The notes beneath the pieces are model-generated. The model did not search any database. It saw only the letters and a list, made by a program, of their open reading frames with translations, and was not told where the DNA came from. Of a DNA stretch of 64,000 nt, positions 1-7,776 are shown piece by piece; position 1 is the first letter of the stretch; each line of letters begins with the position of its first letter. A program made the position numbers and the translations under genes. The stretch is taken from the NCBI GenBank assembly GCA_045807125.1, contig JBJMHZ010000042.1, positions 294,886 through 358,885 of the forward strand, read 5' to 3'. This stretch comes from JBJMHZ01 sp045807125. GTDB lineage: Bacteria; Actinomycetota; Actinomycetes; JAWWOL01.

Positions 1-2
1 GC

Positions 3-551
3 ATCCTCGATGCCGCCCGCCGCGACGACGCCGGCGCGGACGACCGGCAGCCGACCTCGCTGCCGCCGCTGCCGAGGACCGCGAGGTGGTCACGTGGCCC
101 GCTGCGGCTGGCCGCGGCCGCGGCCGTCGTGCTGCTGGCCCTCGTCGCCGTGGGGACGTGGCGGCTGCTGGACGGCGGACCCTCCGGCGCCGCCCGGACG
201 GTCGCCGAGCGGTGCGCGGCCGTGCGCTGCCCGACCGTGCCGCTGACGAGCGGTGCGCGGGTAGTCGCCGACGCGATGGTGCTCGACGACGTGGTCTACC
301 TGCGCCCCGTCCAGCTGCCGCGCAACGACGCCGGCCGCGACGAGTACGTGCTCTGGCGGCTGGCCCCCGGCACGCCGCCGGCGGTGGTCGGCGGGTTCGA
401 CGTGAGCGGCGAGGGAACCGACTCGGTCGAGGTCGGCCGGCTCGCCGTGCCGCTGTCAGACGTCTCGCAGCTCGCGATCACCCGGGAGCCCGGCCGGGTG
501 CCGCCGCCGGCGCCGACCACGGCGGTCGTCGGGGCCGGCGCCGTGACCTGA
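3..551 (+). CDS. Anti-sigma-K factor (RskA)-like C-terminal part, 5' end outside window
   Basis: The reading frame is open from the first bases of the window, so the start lies upstream. The visible part has a proline-rich cytoplasmic stretch, one membrane segment (about residues 36-54 of the visible part, AAAAVVLLALVAVGTWRLL) and an exported domain of about 120 residues. That domain resembles the RskA C-terminal domain: a YVLWRLAPG strand, a central G-F-x-V stretch, then LAITREPG followed by a proline-rich segment and a short V-rich end. If so, it would be the extracytoplasmic sensor of a membrane anti-sigma factor. The cognate sigma factor and the N-terminal sigma-binding part are not visible, so the family call is moderate. 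It converges on trpG. Confidence 0.5.
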   Translation: MLDAARRDDAGADDRQPTSLPPLPRTARWSRGPLRLAAAAAVVLLALVAVGTWRLLDGGPSGAARTVAERCAAVRCPTVPLTSGARVVADAMVLDDVVYLRPVQLPRNDAGRDEYVLWRLAPGTPPAVVGGFDVSGEGTDSVEVGRLAVPLSDVSQLAITREPGRVPPPAPTTAVVGAGAVT

Positions 552-554
552 GCG

Positions 555-578
555 GGGCCGGGCGGGCCGGCCCGGCCC
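555..578. terminator. GC hairpin between convergent genes
   Basis: A 9-bp perfect stem (555-563 with 570-578) closes a 6-nt loop directly between the stop of the anti-sigma-like gene and the stop of trpG. There is no U-tract, which is usual for very GC-rich genomes. It could serve both strands. Confidence 0.45.
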
Positions 579-1235
579 TCAGTGCGGGAGCGCGGCGGTG
601 CGCCGCTCCTCGGCAGCTGCCGCGAGCGCCGGTGCGCGCTCGACCGCGGCGGGGTCGCCGCAGACCGCGAGCCAGGTGGCCAGCAGCACGTGGCCGCCCT
701 GGGTCAGCATCGACTCGGGGTGGAACTGCACGCCCTCCACCGCCAGCTCCCGGTGCCGCAGCGCCATGACGGTCCCGTCGTCGGTCCAGGCGGTGACCGC
801 CAGCTCCTCCGGCACCGTCGCGGGGTCGACGACGAGCGAGTGGTAGCGGGTGGCGGTGCAGGGGTCGGGCAGCCCGGCGAGCACGCCGGTGCCGTCGTGG
901 TGCACCTCGCTGGTCTTGCCGTGCATCAGCTCGGGAGCCCTGACGATGCGGCCACCGTGCGCGACGCCGATGGCCTGCAGCCCGAGGCAGACGCCGAGCA
1001 GCGGCAGCTCGCGGCGCTCGCACTCGTGCACCATCTCCACCGAGCAGCCGGCCTGCTCCGGCGTCCCAGGGCCCGGGCTCAGCAGGACGCCGTCGACATC
1101 CAGCTCGGCCAGGTCGCCGGGCGCCACCGCGTCGTTGCGGCGCACCGCCACCCGCGCACCCAGCTGCTGGAGGTACTGCGCGAGGTTGTAGACGAAGCTG
1201 TCGTAGTTGTCGACGACGAGGACCTTCGCGGTCAT
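579..1235 (-). CDS. trpG: Anthranilate/aminodeoxychorismate synthase glutamine amidotransferase subunit
   Basis: A 218-residue class I glutamine amidotransferase that hydrolyses glutamine and passes ammonia to a chorismate-binding partner (TrpE or PabB) for tryptophan or folate synthesis. Visible signatures are VVDNYDSFVYNL at the N-terminus, LSPGPGTP around residue 52, the nucleophile Cys83 in GVCLGLQAIG, and His171/Glu173 in VQFHPES. The start is the ATG at 1235, whose ATGA overlaps the stop of the upstream fadD by 4 bp, so the two are probably co-translated. Position near DUF881 and crgA matches Rv0013 of M. tuberculosis. Whether it serves TrpE, PabB or both cannot be decided here. Confidence 0.9.
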   Translation of the reverse strand: MTAKVLVVDNYDSFVYNLAQYLQQLGARVAVRRNDAVAPGDLAELDVDGVLLSPGPGTPEQAGCSVEMVHECERRELPLLGVCLGLQAIGVAHGGRIVRAPELMHGKTSEVHHDGTGVLAGLPDPCTATRYHSLVVDPATVPEELAVTAWTDDGTVMALRHRELAVEGVQFHPESMLTQGGHVLLATWLAVCGDPAAVERAPALAAAAEERRTAALPH

Positions 1236-3004
1236 CGCCCGTCCTGACCGCTCTCCCCGGCGAGCTTGGCGCGCTCCTCCTCGACCAGGACGCGGCGCAG
1301 CACCTTGCCCACCATCGTGCGCGGCAGCTCGGCGCGGAGCTCCACCAGCTTCGGCACCTTGTAGGCGGCGAGCTCGCGCTTGCAGTGCTCGATCACCTCG
1401 GCCTCGGTCAGCTCGTGCCCCGGCTTCGGCACGATGAACGCCTTCACCGTCTCGCCGCGGTACGCGTCCGGCACCCCGGCGACCGCGCAGTCGGCGACGC
1501 CCGGGTGGCGGAAGAGCACCTCCTCGACCTCGGACGGGTAGATGTTGAAGCCGCCCGCGATGATGAGCTCCTTCTTGCGGTCGACGATCGAGAAGAACCC
1601 GTCGTCGTCCATCACCGCGATGTCGCCGGTGCGGAAGTAGCCGTCGGCGGTGAACGCGTCGGCCGTCTCCTCCTGGCGCTGCCAGTAGCCGCGCATCACC
1701 TGAGGGCCGGCGATGACCAGCTCGCCCGGCTGCCCGGGGGCCACGACGACCGCCGGGTCGTCCTGGTCGACGATGCGGCAACGGGTCCCGGTGATGGGCA
1801 GGCCGATCGTGCCGGTCTTGCGCTGCCCGGCGAGCGGGTTGGCGTGCGTGATCGGCGAGGTCTCGGTCATGCCGTAACCCTCGACCAGGCGGCCTCCGGT
1901 GATCCGCTCGAACTGCTCCTGGATCTCCAGCGGCAGCTTCATCGCGCCGGAGACGCATGCGCGGATCGACCGCAGGTCGTGCTTGGCCGCCTCCGGCGAG
2001 TCGATGATCGCCTTGTAGATAGGCGGCACGCCGGGGAAGACCGTCGGGCGCCACCGGTCCACCGCCTCGAAGACCATGCCGAGGTCGAACCGGGGCAGCA
2101 GGACGAGGGTGCCGCCGAGCAGCACGGTGATGGACATGCACAGGGTGAGGCCGTACGCGTGGAACAGCGGCAGGACGGCGAGCGTGGTCTCCTGCCCCGC
2201 GCGCGCGTCAACGAGCCAGAGCCGGCCCTGGTAGGCGTTGGCCACCAGGTTGGCGTGCGTGAGCATCGCGCCCTTGGACAGCCCGGTGGTGCCGCCGGTG
2301 TACTGCAGGAGCGCGAGGTCGGCTGCCGGGTCGATGTCCGCCTGCGGCGCGCTGCCCGACGCCCCCGCGAGCAGCTTGGTGAACGACAGCACGTCGGCGT
2401 CGGACGGGACGTCGGCCGCGATCTCGGCGCGCCGCTTCTGGATGGCGGGCAGCGGCAGCTTCAGCAGCAGCTGCTTGCTCCTGGGCAGGTAGTCGGTGAC
2501 CGACGTGACGACGACGTGGCGAAGCGCGGTGCCGCCGCGCACCTGCGCCACCGTCTCGTGCACCTTGTCGAGGACGATGGCCACCACCGCACCGCAGTCG
2601 GCGAGCTGGTGGCCCATCTCGTGCGCGGTGTAGAGCGGGTTGTGCTCGACGACGACGGCGCCGAGCCGCAGCGTGGCGTAGAACGCGATGACGTTCTGCG
2701 GGCAGTTCGGCAGCACGAGCGCCACGCGGTCGCCCTTGCGGACCCCGAGCCCGGCGAGCGCCGAGGCGAACCTGTCGACGGCCTCGCGCAGCTCCCGGTA
2801 GGTCATCGTGGAGCCCAGGAACGCGAGCGCGGTCCTCGTCGGGAAGGCGGCGGCCGCGTCGTCGAGGAACCGCGTCATCGGCACGGCGGGGAAGTCGTAG
2901 TCCGGCGGCACCTCGGCCGGGTAGGAGGCGAGCCACGGCCGGACGTCGTACGCCCCACCGTCCGCCGCCGGGCCAGTGGGTTGGGTCTCGAGATCGCCTG
3001 CCAC
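1232..3004 (-). CDS. fadD: Long-chain fatty-acid-CoA ligase
   Basis: A 590-residue member of the ANL adenylating superfamily, converting a fatty acid, ATP and CoA to acyl-CoA through an acyl-adenylate. The ATP-binding P-loop YTGGTTGLSKGA lies around residue 235. The GYGMTETSP motif is in the middle, and YFRTGD plus DRKKELIIAGGFNIYP near residues 465-500 mark the hinge and the fatty-acid-binding signature. The C-terminal catalytic lysine is in PRTMVGKVLRR. The start is GTG at 3004. It sits between DUF881 and trpG, genes that are normally closer together in actinobacterial origin regions, so it looks like a lineage-specific insertion now overlapping trpG by 4 bp. Chain-length preference cannot be read from the sequence. 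Confidence 0.93.
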   Translation of the reverse strand: MAGDLETQPTGPAADGGAYDVRPWLASYPAEVPPDYDFPAVPMTRFLDDAAAAFPTRTALAFLGSTMTYRELREAVDRFASALAGLGVRKGDRVALVLPNCPQNVIAFYATLRLGAVVVEHNPLYTAHEMGHQLADCGAVVAIVLDKVHETVAQVRGGTALRHVVVTSVTDYLPRSKQLLLKLPLPAIQKRRAEIAADVPSDADVLSFTKLLAGASGSAPQADIDPAADLALLQYTGGTTGLSKGAMLTHANLVANAYQGRLWLVDARAGQETTLAVLPLFHAYGLTLCMSITVLLGGTLVLLPRFDLGMVFEAVDRWRPTVFPGVPPIYKAIIDSPEAAKHDLRSIRACVSGAMKLPLEIQEQFERITGGRLVEGYGMTETSPITHANPLAGQRKTGTIGLPITGTRCRIVDQDDPAVVVAPGQPGELVIAGPQVMRGYWQRQEETADAFTADGYFRTGDIAVMDDDGFFSIVDRKKELIIAGGFNIYPSEVEEVLFRHPGVADCAVAGVPDAYRGETVKAFIVPKPGHELTEAEVIEHCKRELAAYKVPKLVELRAELPRTMVGKVLRRVLVEEERAKLAGESGQDGR

Positions 3005-3024
3005 GCCCGCATGTTACGCGCCGG

Positions 3025-3789
3025 TCAGGGCAGCGGGCGTCCAGAGGCTGACCCCGAAGGGCGAGCCACCTTGGCGTACAGCAGCTGGACCGGCCCCTCG
3101 TACGCCGGCAGCGCGAGGCTCGCCTGCTCCCGCACCAGGTAGCCGAGCCCGTAGGCGTCGACGTACTGCTGGTAGATGCGCACCGCGCGCGAGGCCGCCA
3201 GCGCCGCCCGCATGGCAGCGGCGCCGCCGACGGCGGTGATGACGAACGGCGGCGAGTACGGGCGCTCGCCCGGCAGCCAGAGGGTGTTGCCCACGCAGCG
3301 GATCACCGTGGTGGCCACCACCCGGTGCCCCATGATCGCTACCGCCCTGGCGTGCCCGGCCCAGAGCGCGTTGACCACGCCCTGCACGTCCTGCTGGTGC
3401 ACGACCAGGTAGTCGGGCGGCACGCCGCGGTAGGCCGGGTCGTCCGGCCGGTACGGGGCGTCGTCGAGCGTCACCCGCAGCCCGGAGCCGTCGACCGGGG
3501 TCATCCCCGCCGGAGCCGCGAGCCGCGCGGCCCGCTGGCGGGCCGCCGCGAGGCGCGGGTCGGCCACCCCTGCCCCTGCGGCACCGAGCTCGGCCTGGAG
3601 CCGCCGCAGCGCAGCCTGCTGGCCGGCGACGGTGCCCTGCTGCTCGGCGATGAGCTGGCTGAGCTGGGTGCGCCGGTCGGCCCGCAGGTCGGTGCCGCCG
3701 GCGGTGACGGCGCTCGTCGCGAAGAGCAGGCCGGCGACCCCGGCGATCACCGGGACGGCGACCCGCCACCCGGTGGACCGCTCGCTCAC
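3025..3789 (-). CDS. DUF881 family membrane-anchored protein
   Basis: About 254 residues with a short cytoplasmic head, one membrane segment (VAVPVIAGVAGLLFATSAV), a coiled-coil-like stretch rich in Q, L and A, and a C-terminal DUF881 domain. That domain contains PDYLVVHQQDVQGVVNALW, EAVAI-like VAIMGHRV and VRCVGNTLWLPG-type blocks. This family sits beside crgA and trpG in actinobacteria (Rv0012 position) and is tied to cell-envelope or division functions, but no activity is known. I prefer the GTG at 3789, which has GGAG six bases upstream; the frame also allows GTG at 3837, where a short direct repeat of GCTCGTGCTCT precedes it. Confidence 0.85.
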   Translation of the reverse strand: MSERSTGWRVAVPVIAGVAGLLFATSAVTAGGTDLRADRRTQLSQLIAEQQGTVAGQQAALRRLQAELGAAGAGVADPRLAAARQRAARLAAPAGMTPVDGSGLRVTLDDAPYRPDDPAYRGVPPDYLVVHQQDVQGVVNALWAGHARAVAIMGHRVVATTVIRCVGNTLWLPGERPYSPPFVITAVGGAAAMRAALAASRAVRIYQQYVDAYGLGYLVREQASLALPAYEGPVQLLYAKVARPSGSASGRPLP

Positions 3790-3905
3790 GCCGACTCCGC
3801 TCGTGCTCTGCTCGTGCTCTGCTCGTACCGTCGCCACCCAGGGGATCGGTCCCCGCGTCTACGCTAGCGGCAACGAACCCGACCGTGGACTGCTAAGGAG
3901 AGGCC

Positions 3906-4157
3906 GTGCCCAAGTCGCGCGTCAGGAGGAAGCCGGCGTACACGCCTCCCCCGACCCGCTCAGGTCGGAAGGCCCGCGGTGCGCCGTGGGTCGGCCCGGC
4001 CATGGGGATCTTCTTCCTGATCGGCATCGCCTGGCTGGTCGTGTACTACATCACCGGCTCGAACATCCCGGTCTTCGACACCCTCGGCAACTGGAACCTG
4101 CTGGTCGGGTTCGGCCTGATCTGCATCGGGTTCGGCCTGGCCACCAAGTGGCAGTGA
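3906..4157 (+). CDS. crgA: Cell division protein CrgA
   Basis: An 83-residue protein with two predicted membrane helices (PAMGIFFLIGIAWLVVYYI and LLVGFGLICIGFGLATKW) and a basic N-terminus beginning MPKSRVRRK, the hallmark of CrgA (WhiP). In Streptomyces and mycobacteria CrgA is a divisome membrane protein that contacts FtsZ and septal peptidoglycan synthesis proteins. The GTG start at 3906 is preceded by AAGGAGAGG with proper spacing. It is divergent from DUF881, the same arrangement seen in other actinobacterial origin regions. Confidence 0.95.
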   Translation: MPKSRVRRKPAYTPPPTRSGRKARGAPWVGPAMGIFFLIGIAWLVVYYITGSNIPVFDTLGNWNLLVGFGLICIGFGLATKWQ

Positions 4158-4263
4158 CCATCCCGGTGCGCCGCCCCGCCGGGCAATTACACCGCTGCAA
4201 TTCGTCCACAGGGGTTGTCCCCAATGGGGACAACCGGTCCGTCGGCGCCCGGACGGTGCCGTG

Positions 4264-4512
4264 ATGCCGGTGTACGAGTTCCACTGCGCGGACTGCGGCG
4301 ACGCCCGCGACCTGCTCCTGCCGCTGGGCGAGACGGCGCCGCGGCCCTGCCCGGCCTGCGGCGGGACCGCCCGTCACCGGTTCGCGCGGGTGGCCGTGTC
4401 CTACCGGTCCTGGGGGTTCACCTCGACCGATCGCCTCGTCGCCGAGCGCGGCGGGCGCCGCGGCGACTTCAACGAGCTGCGTGAGCGCGCCGAGCGCATC
4501 AGCGACGAGTGA
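4264..4512 (+). CDS. FmdB-type zinc-ribbon protein
   Basis: A short protein of 82 residues beginning MPVYEFHCADCGD, with a second CPAC pair (PRPCPACGGTARHRF), giving the two C-x2-C knuckles of the FmdB/CxxC_CxxC_SSSS family. The C-terminal third is charged and lacks recognisable motifs. Family members are putative regulators of unknown mechanism, so no target is assigned. A GTG three bases upstream (4261) is an alternative start, but family proteins begin MP-x-Y-E, which supports the ATG at 4264. Confidence 0.8.
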   Translation: MPVYEFHCADCGDARDLLLPLGETAPRPCPACGGTARHRFARVAVSYRSWGFTSTDRLVAERGGRRGDFNELRERAERISDE

Positions 4513-4527
4513 GCGGCTCGAGGCGGC

Positions 4528-5709
4528 TCACAGCAGCTCGAGGATCGTCGCGTTGGCGAGCCCCCCGCCCTCGCACATCGTCTGCAGCCCGTAGCGGATG
4601 CCGCGCTCGCTCATGTGGTGCACCAGCGTGGTCATCAGCCGAGCCCCCGAGCCGCCGAGCGGGTGACCGAGGGCGATCGCCCCGCCGTTCGGGTTGACGA
4701 GCGCCGGGTCGGCGCCGATCTCGGCCTGCCAGGCCGCGATGACCGTGGCGAACGCCTCGTTGACCTCGAAGGCGCCGATGTCGGCGACCAGGAGCCCCGA
4801 CCGCTCGAGGGCCTTGCGGGTCGCCGGGATGGGGCCGGTGAGCATCGTGACCGGGTCGACGCCGGCGAGCGCGAAGGCGTGGAACCGCACCAGCGGCTTG
4901 AGGCCCAGCTCGCGCGCCCGCTCGCTGGTGGTGATGAGCAGCGCCGCCGCGCCGTCCGAGATCTGCGACGAGTTGCCCGCGGTCACGATCCCGTCGTCCA
5001 GGAACGCGCTGCGCAGCGCGCCGAGCGTCTCGAGCGTGCCGCCCCTGCGGACGCCCTCGTCGGTGTCGAAGACGGCCGGCCCGCCATCGGCTGCGTCGAT
5101 CGGGACCGGCACGATCTCGCGCTTGAACCGGCCCTCGTCGATCGCGGCGGCCGCTCGCTCGTGCGAGCGCAGTGCGATCGTGTCGGCCTGCTCGCGGGTG
5201 ACGCCCCAGCGCTGCGCGATCAGCTCGGCGCTGATGCCCTGCGGCACGAGGCCGCGGCCGCTGGGCGGCGCGTAGCGCTCGGTCATCCGCGGCCCGAACG
5301 GCTCCCCCGGCCCCTGCGTGACGGTCACGAGCATCGGTACGCGGCTCATCGACTCGACGCCGCCGGCCACCACGACGTCGCACTGCCCGGACATGACGGC
5401 CGCCGCGGCGAAGTGCGCGGCCTGCTGGCTCGACCCGCACTGGCGGTCGATCGTCGTGCCCGGCACCGACTCGGGCCAGCCGGCCGCGAGCACGGCGTTG
5501 CGGCCGACGTTGACCGCCTGCTCGCCGGTCTGCGAGACGCAGCCCCAGACGACGTCGTCGACGAGAGCCGGGTCGAGGCCGGTCCGGTCGGCGAGCGCCT
5601 GGAGGGCGTGCCCGGACAGGTCGACCGGGTGCACGCCGGCCAGCGACCCGTTCCGCTTGCCGACGGCGGTCCGGACCGCCTCGACGATGACCGCGTCGCG
5701 CATGCGCAC
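4528..5709 (-). CDS. Thiolase family acetyl-CoA acyltransferase
   Basis: A 393-residue type II/I thiolase catalysing Claisen condensation of acetyl-CoA or, in the degradative direction, thiolysis of 3-ketoacyl-CoA. The acyl-accepting Cys91 is in DRQCGSSQQA, the His is in GHPLGGSGAR and the second catalytic Cys is in MCEGGGLAN close to the C-terminus. Length and motifs are complete, with NEAFA at about residue 315. The first codons read GTG-CGC-ATG, so either 5709 or 5703 may be the true start. It is transcribed away from the PH-domain gene. With fadD nearby, a role in fatty-acid beta-oxidation is plausible but not shown. Confidence 0.9.
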   Translation of the reverse strand: MRMRDAVIVEAVRTAVGKRNGSLAGVHPVDLSGHALQALADRTGLDPALVDDVVWGCVSQTGEQAVNVGRNAVLAAGWPESVPGTTIDRQCGSSQQAAHFAAAAVMSGQCDVVVAGGVESMSRVPMLVTVTQGPGEPFGPRMTERYAPPSGRGLVPQGISAELIAQRWGVTREQADTIALRSHERAAAAIDEGRFKREIVPVPIDAADGGPAVFDTDEGVRRGGTLETLGALRSAFLDDGIVTAGNSSQISDGAAALLITTSERARELGLKPLVRFHAFALAGVDPVTMLTGPIPATRKALERSGLLVADIGAFEVNEAFATVIAAWQAEIGADPALVNPNGGAIALGHPLGGSGARLMTTLVHHMSERGIRYGLQTMCEGGGLANATILELL

Positions 5710-5750
5710 CCCAGGGATCGGATCGGCGAGACTTCGCTCATGCTACGTCC

Positions 5751-6212
5751 ATGGCGGTGAGCGATCCGGCCCACGAGCCGGGGCATGAGCCGGCGCCGGG
5801 AGGCGCGTCCGGGCAGGCCTGGGCGGCGAGGTGGTCGACCGTCGTCGCGCTCGCCGTCGCCGGCGCGGCCCTCGCGCTGCTCGCGGCCGGCAGCGATCCG
5901 GTGGGCGCGGTGCTCGCCGGTGCCGCCGCGCTCGGTGCGCTCGGGCTCGCGGCCTTCGACGCGCTCGCCAGGCCGACCCTGGCGGTCGACCGGGCGGGGC
6001 TCACGGTGCACGACGGCTGGCGGCCGCGCCGCTACGCCTGGGCCGAGATCGACCGCATCGAGGTCAGGACGACGAGGCGGTTGCTCGTCCTGCACGCGCT
6101 CGAGATCGACGCCGGCGACGACCTGGTCCTGCTGACCCGGCGCCGGCTCGGCACCGACCTCGCCGAGGTCTCGGCGCGGCTCGCGGAGCACCGGGCGGCC
6201 GCGACCAGGTGA
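5751..6212 (+). CDS. PH-domain membrane protein (CFP-6/Rv0010c-like)
   Basis: A 153-residue protein with two adjacent membrane helices (about residues 28-75, alanine and leucine rich). A small bacterial PH-like domain follows: TLAVDRAGLTVHDGW, then a YAWAEIDRIEV strand and a final RLGTDLAEVSARL helix. The Y-x-W-x-x-I pattern is typical of bPH6/PH_2 domains. Its place between crgA and ppiA matches the M. tuberculosis Rv0010c position. Function is unknown; the domain suggests membrane-linked binding rather than catalysis. Confidence 0.7.
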   Translation: MAVSDPAHEPGHEPAPGGASGQAWAARWSTVVALAVAGAALALLAAGSDPVGAVLAGAAALGALGLAAFDALARPTLAVDRAGLTVHDGWRPRRYAWAEIDRIEVRTTRRLLVLHALEIDAGDDLVLLTRRRLGTDLAEVSARLAEHRAAATR

Positions 6213-6237
6213 CCGGCCGGGCGATCCGGCAGGTTCC

Positions 6238-7074
6238 TCAGGTGAGGGCGGCCGTCCGCAGCAGCGCGGCCACCATGGCGAGCCCCGCGACCGCGACCAG
6301 CGCCCCGGCGTGCAGGAGCGCCTGGGACCGGCGCGGCGCGTAGGCGTACGCCAGCGCGATGAGCCCGCCGCCGATGAAGCCGCCGAGGTGCCCCTGCCAG
6401 CTGATGTGGGCGAAGAAGAAGCTGATCGCGAAGTTGATCGCGATCAGGGTGGTGATCTGGCTGGTGTCGGCGCCGAACCGGCGGCTCAGCACCCACATCG
6501 CCGCGAACAGCCCGAAGATCGAGCCGGACGCGCCCTCCACGACCGCGCCCGGCCCGGTGAGGACGTAGGCGGTTACCCCGCCGGCGAGGCCGGAGACCAG
6601 GTACAGCCCGAGGAACCGCCACCAGCCCAGCAGCCGCTCGAGCGGCGGCCCCATGAGGTACAGCGCGTACATGTTGAGCGCGATGTGCCACCAGCCGACG
6701 TGCAGGAACGAGGCGGTGACCAACCGGTAGTACTCGTGCTGGACGGCGATCAGGAAGTTGGCGCCGAAGAACCGCCGCTCGAAGGCCGGGCTGGCCAGCT
6801 GGAGCAGGAACGCCACCACGTTGACCGCGATCAGCGTCAGCGTGACGGCGTCCGGGCGGCGCGCGACCGCGCCGCCGACCGGCGTCCGGGTGCGCACCGT
6901 GCCGGATCCGACGCACTCGGGGCACTGGAAGCCGACCGGTGCGTCGCGCATGCAGTCCGGGCAGATCGGCCGCTCGCAGCGCGAGCAGCGGATGTAGGTC
7001 TCGCGGCCGGGGTGCCGGTAGCAGGTCGAGGTGGCGGTCACCCCCTCGCCGGACCCCGGCGTGGGCAGCGTCAT
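6238..7074 (-). CDS. Rhomboid family intramembrane serine protease
   Basis: A 278-residue protein with a cysteine-rich N-terminus (CYRHPGRET, CSRCERPICPDC, CPEC, residues 18-54) that looks like a B-box-type zinc ribbon, followed by six or seven membrane helices. The catalytic dyad is visible: Ser183 in GASGSIFGLF and His229 in SWQGHLGGF. His130/Asn134 in HIALNMYA form the conserved H-x3-N motif. Rhomboids cleave membrane protein substrates within the bilayer; the substrate is unknown. The ATG at 7074 overlaps the ppiA stop by 4 bp, so it is the downstream gene of a ppiA-rhomboid operon, as in Streptomyces. Confidence 0.93.
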   Translation of the reverse strand: MTLPTPGSGEGVTATSTCYRHPGRETYIRCSRCERPICPDCMRDAPVGFQCPECVGSGTVRTRTPVGGAVARRPDAVTLTLIAVNVVAFLLQLASPAFERRFFGANFLIAVQHEYYRLVTASFLHVGWWHIALNMYALYLMGPPLERLLGWWRFLGLYLVSGLAGGVTAYVLTGPGAVVEGASGSIFGLFAAMWVLSRRFGADTSQITTLIAINFAISFFFAHISWQGHLGGFIGGGLIALAYAYAPRRSQALLHAGALVAVAGLAMVAALLRTAALT

Positions 7075-7607
7075 GTCGTCCTGCGCTCGATCTCGACGGA
7101 GGTGATGGTGACGTCCTGGCGAGGGCGGTCGTTGGCGCCCGTCGGCACGCCGGCGATCGCGTCGACGACCTCTTGGCCCTTGGTGACCTCGCCGAAGATC
7201 GTGTGCGCGCCGTTGAGCCAGGTGGTGGGGCCGACGGTGATGAAGAACTGGGAGCCGTTGGTGCCGCTCCCGCCGCGCTTCCCGGCGTTGGCCATGGCCA
7301 GCAGATAGGGCCGGTCGAACGTCAGGTCGGGGTGAATCTCGTCGTCGAACTGGTAGCCAGGGCCGCCGGTGCCCTGCCCCAGCGGGTCGCCGCCCTGGAT
7401 CATGAAGCCGGGGATGACCCGGTGGAAGATCGTCCCGTCGTAGAGCGGTTCGCTGGTCTGCTGCCTGGTGCGCGGATGGGTCCACTCCCGGCCGCCCTCC
7501 GCCAGCTCGACGAAGTTGCGCACCGTCTTCGGGGCGTGGTTGGGGAACAGCTGCACCTCGATGTCGCCCATCGAGGTGCGCAGGGTGGCGTAGAGGTCCT
7601 CGGCCAC
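7071..7607 (-). CDS. ppiA: Peptidyl-prolyl cis-trans isomerase, cyclophilin type
   Basis: A 178-residue cytoplasmic cyclophilin that speeds proline isomerisation during folding. It contains TIFHRVIPGFMIQGGDP, with the catalytic Arg in FHRV, then LAMANAGKRGGSGTNGSQFF and a W-L-N-G-x-H-T-I-F-G-E-V block. No signal peptide is present. An ATG further upstream is in frame, but the GTG at 7607 is preceded by AAAGGAAG at correct spacing and gives the usual start of origin-region PpiA (VAEDLYATL). It overlaps the rhomboid gene by 4 bp. Confidence 0.95.
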   Translation of the reverse strand: MAEDLYATLRTSMGDIEVQLFPNHAPKTVRNFVELAEGGREWTHPRTRQQTSEPLYDGTIFHRVIPGFMIQGGDPLGQGTGGPGYQFDDEIHPDLTFDRPYLLAMANAGKRGGSGTNGSQFFITVGPTTWLNGAHTIFGEVTKGQEVVDAIAGVPTGANDRPRQDVTITSVEIERRTT

Positions 7608-7776
7608 TAAGGGGCTTCCTTTCGTCGTCGCTGGCGGGGGCATGCACCCGATCCTGGTGCCATCCTGCCACGGCCGGGTGAGCGACCAGCTGCTCCGGAG
7701 GATGGGGCGTGGTTCCCTGTGGGTAAGGTCGGGAAGGCAGCTAGCCGACCGCTCCCCCCGCGCCCGGAGGTGCCCC

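Noticed and set aside
579..2141. Long minus-strand frame reaching upstream of trpG
   Set aside because: The part before 1235 has shadow composition (R, H, P, A) and overlaps fadD; the conserved trpG start is at 1235.
1385..3142. 585-codon plus-strand frame opposite fadD
   Set aside because: Composition (D, R, V, H, E, Q rich) is that of an antisense shadow of a GC-rich gene, with no motif.
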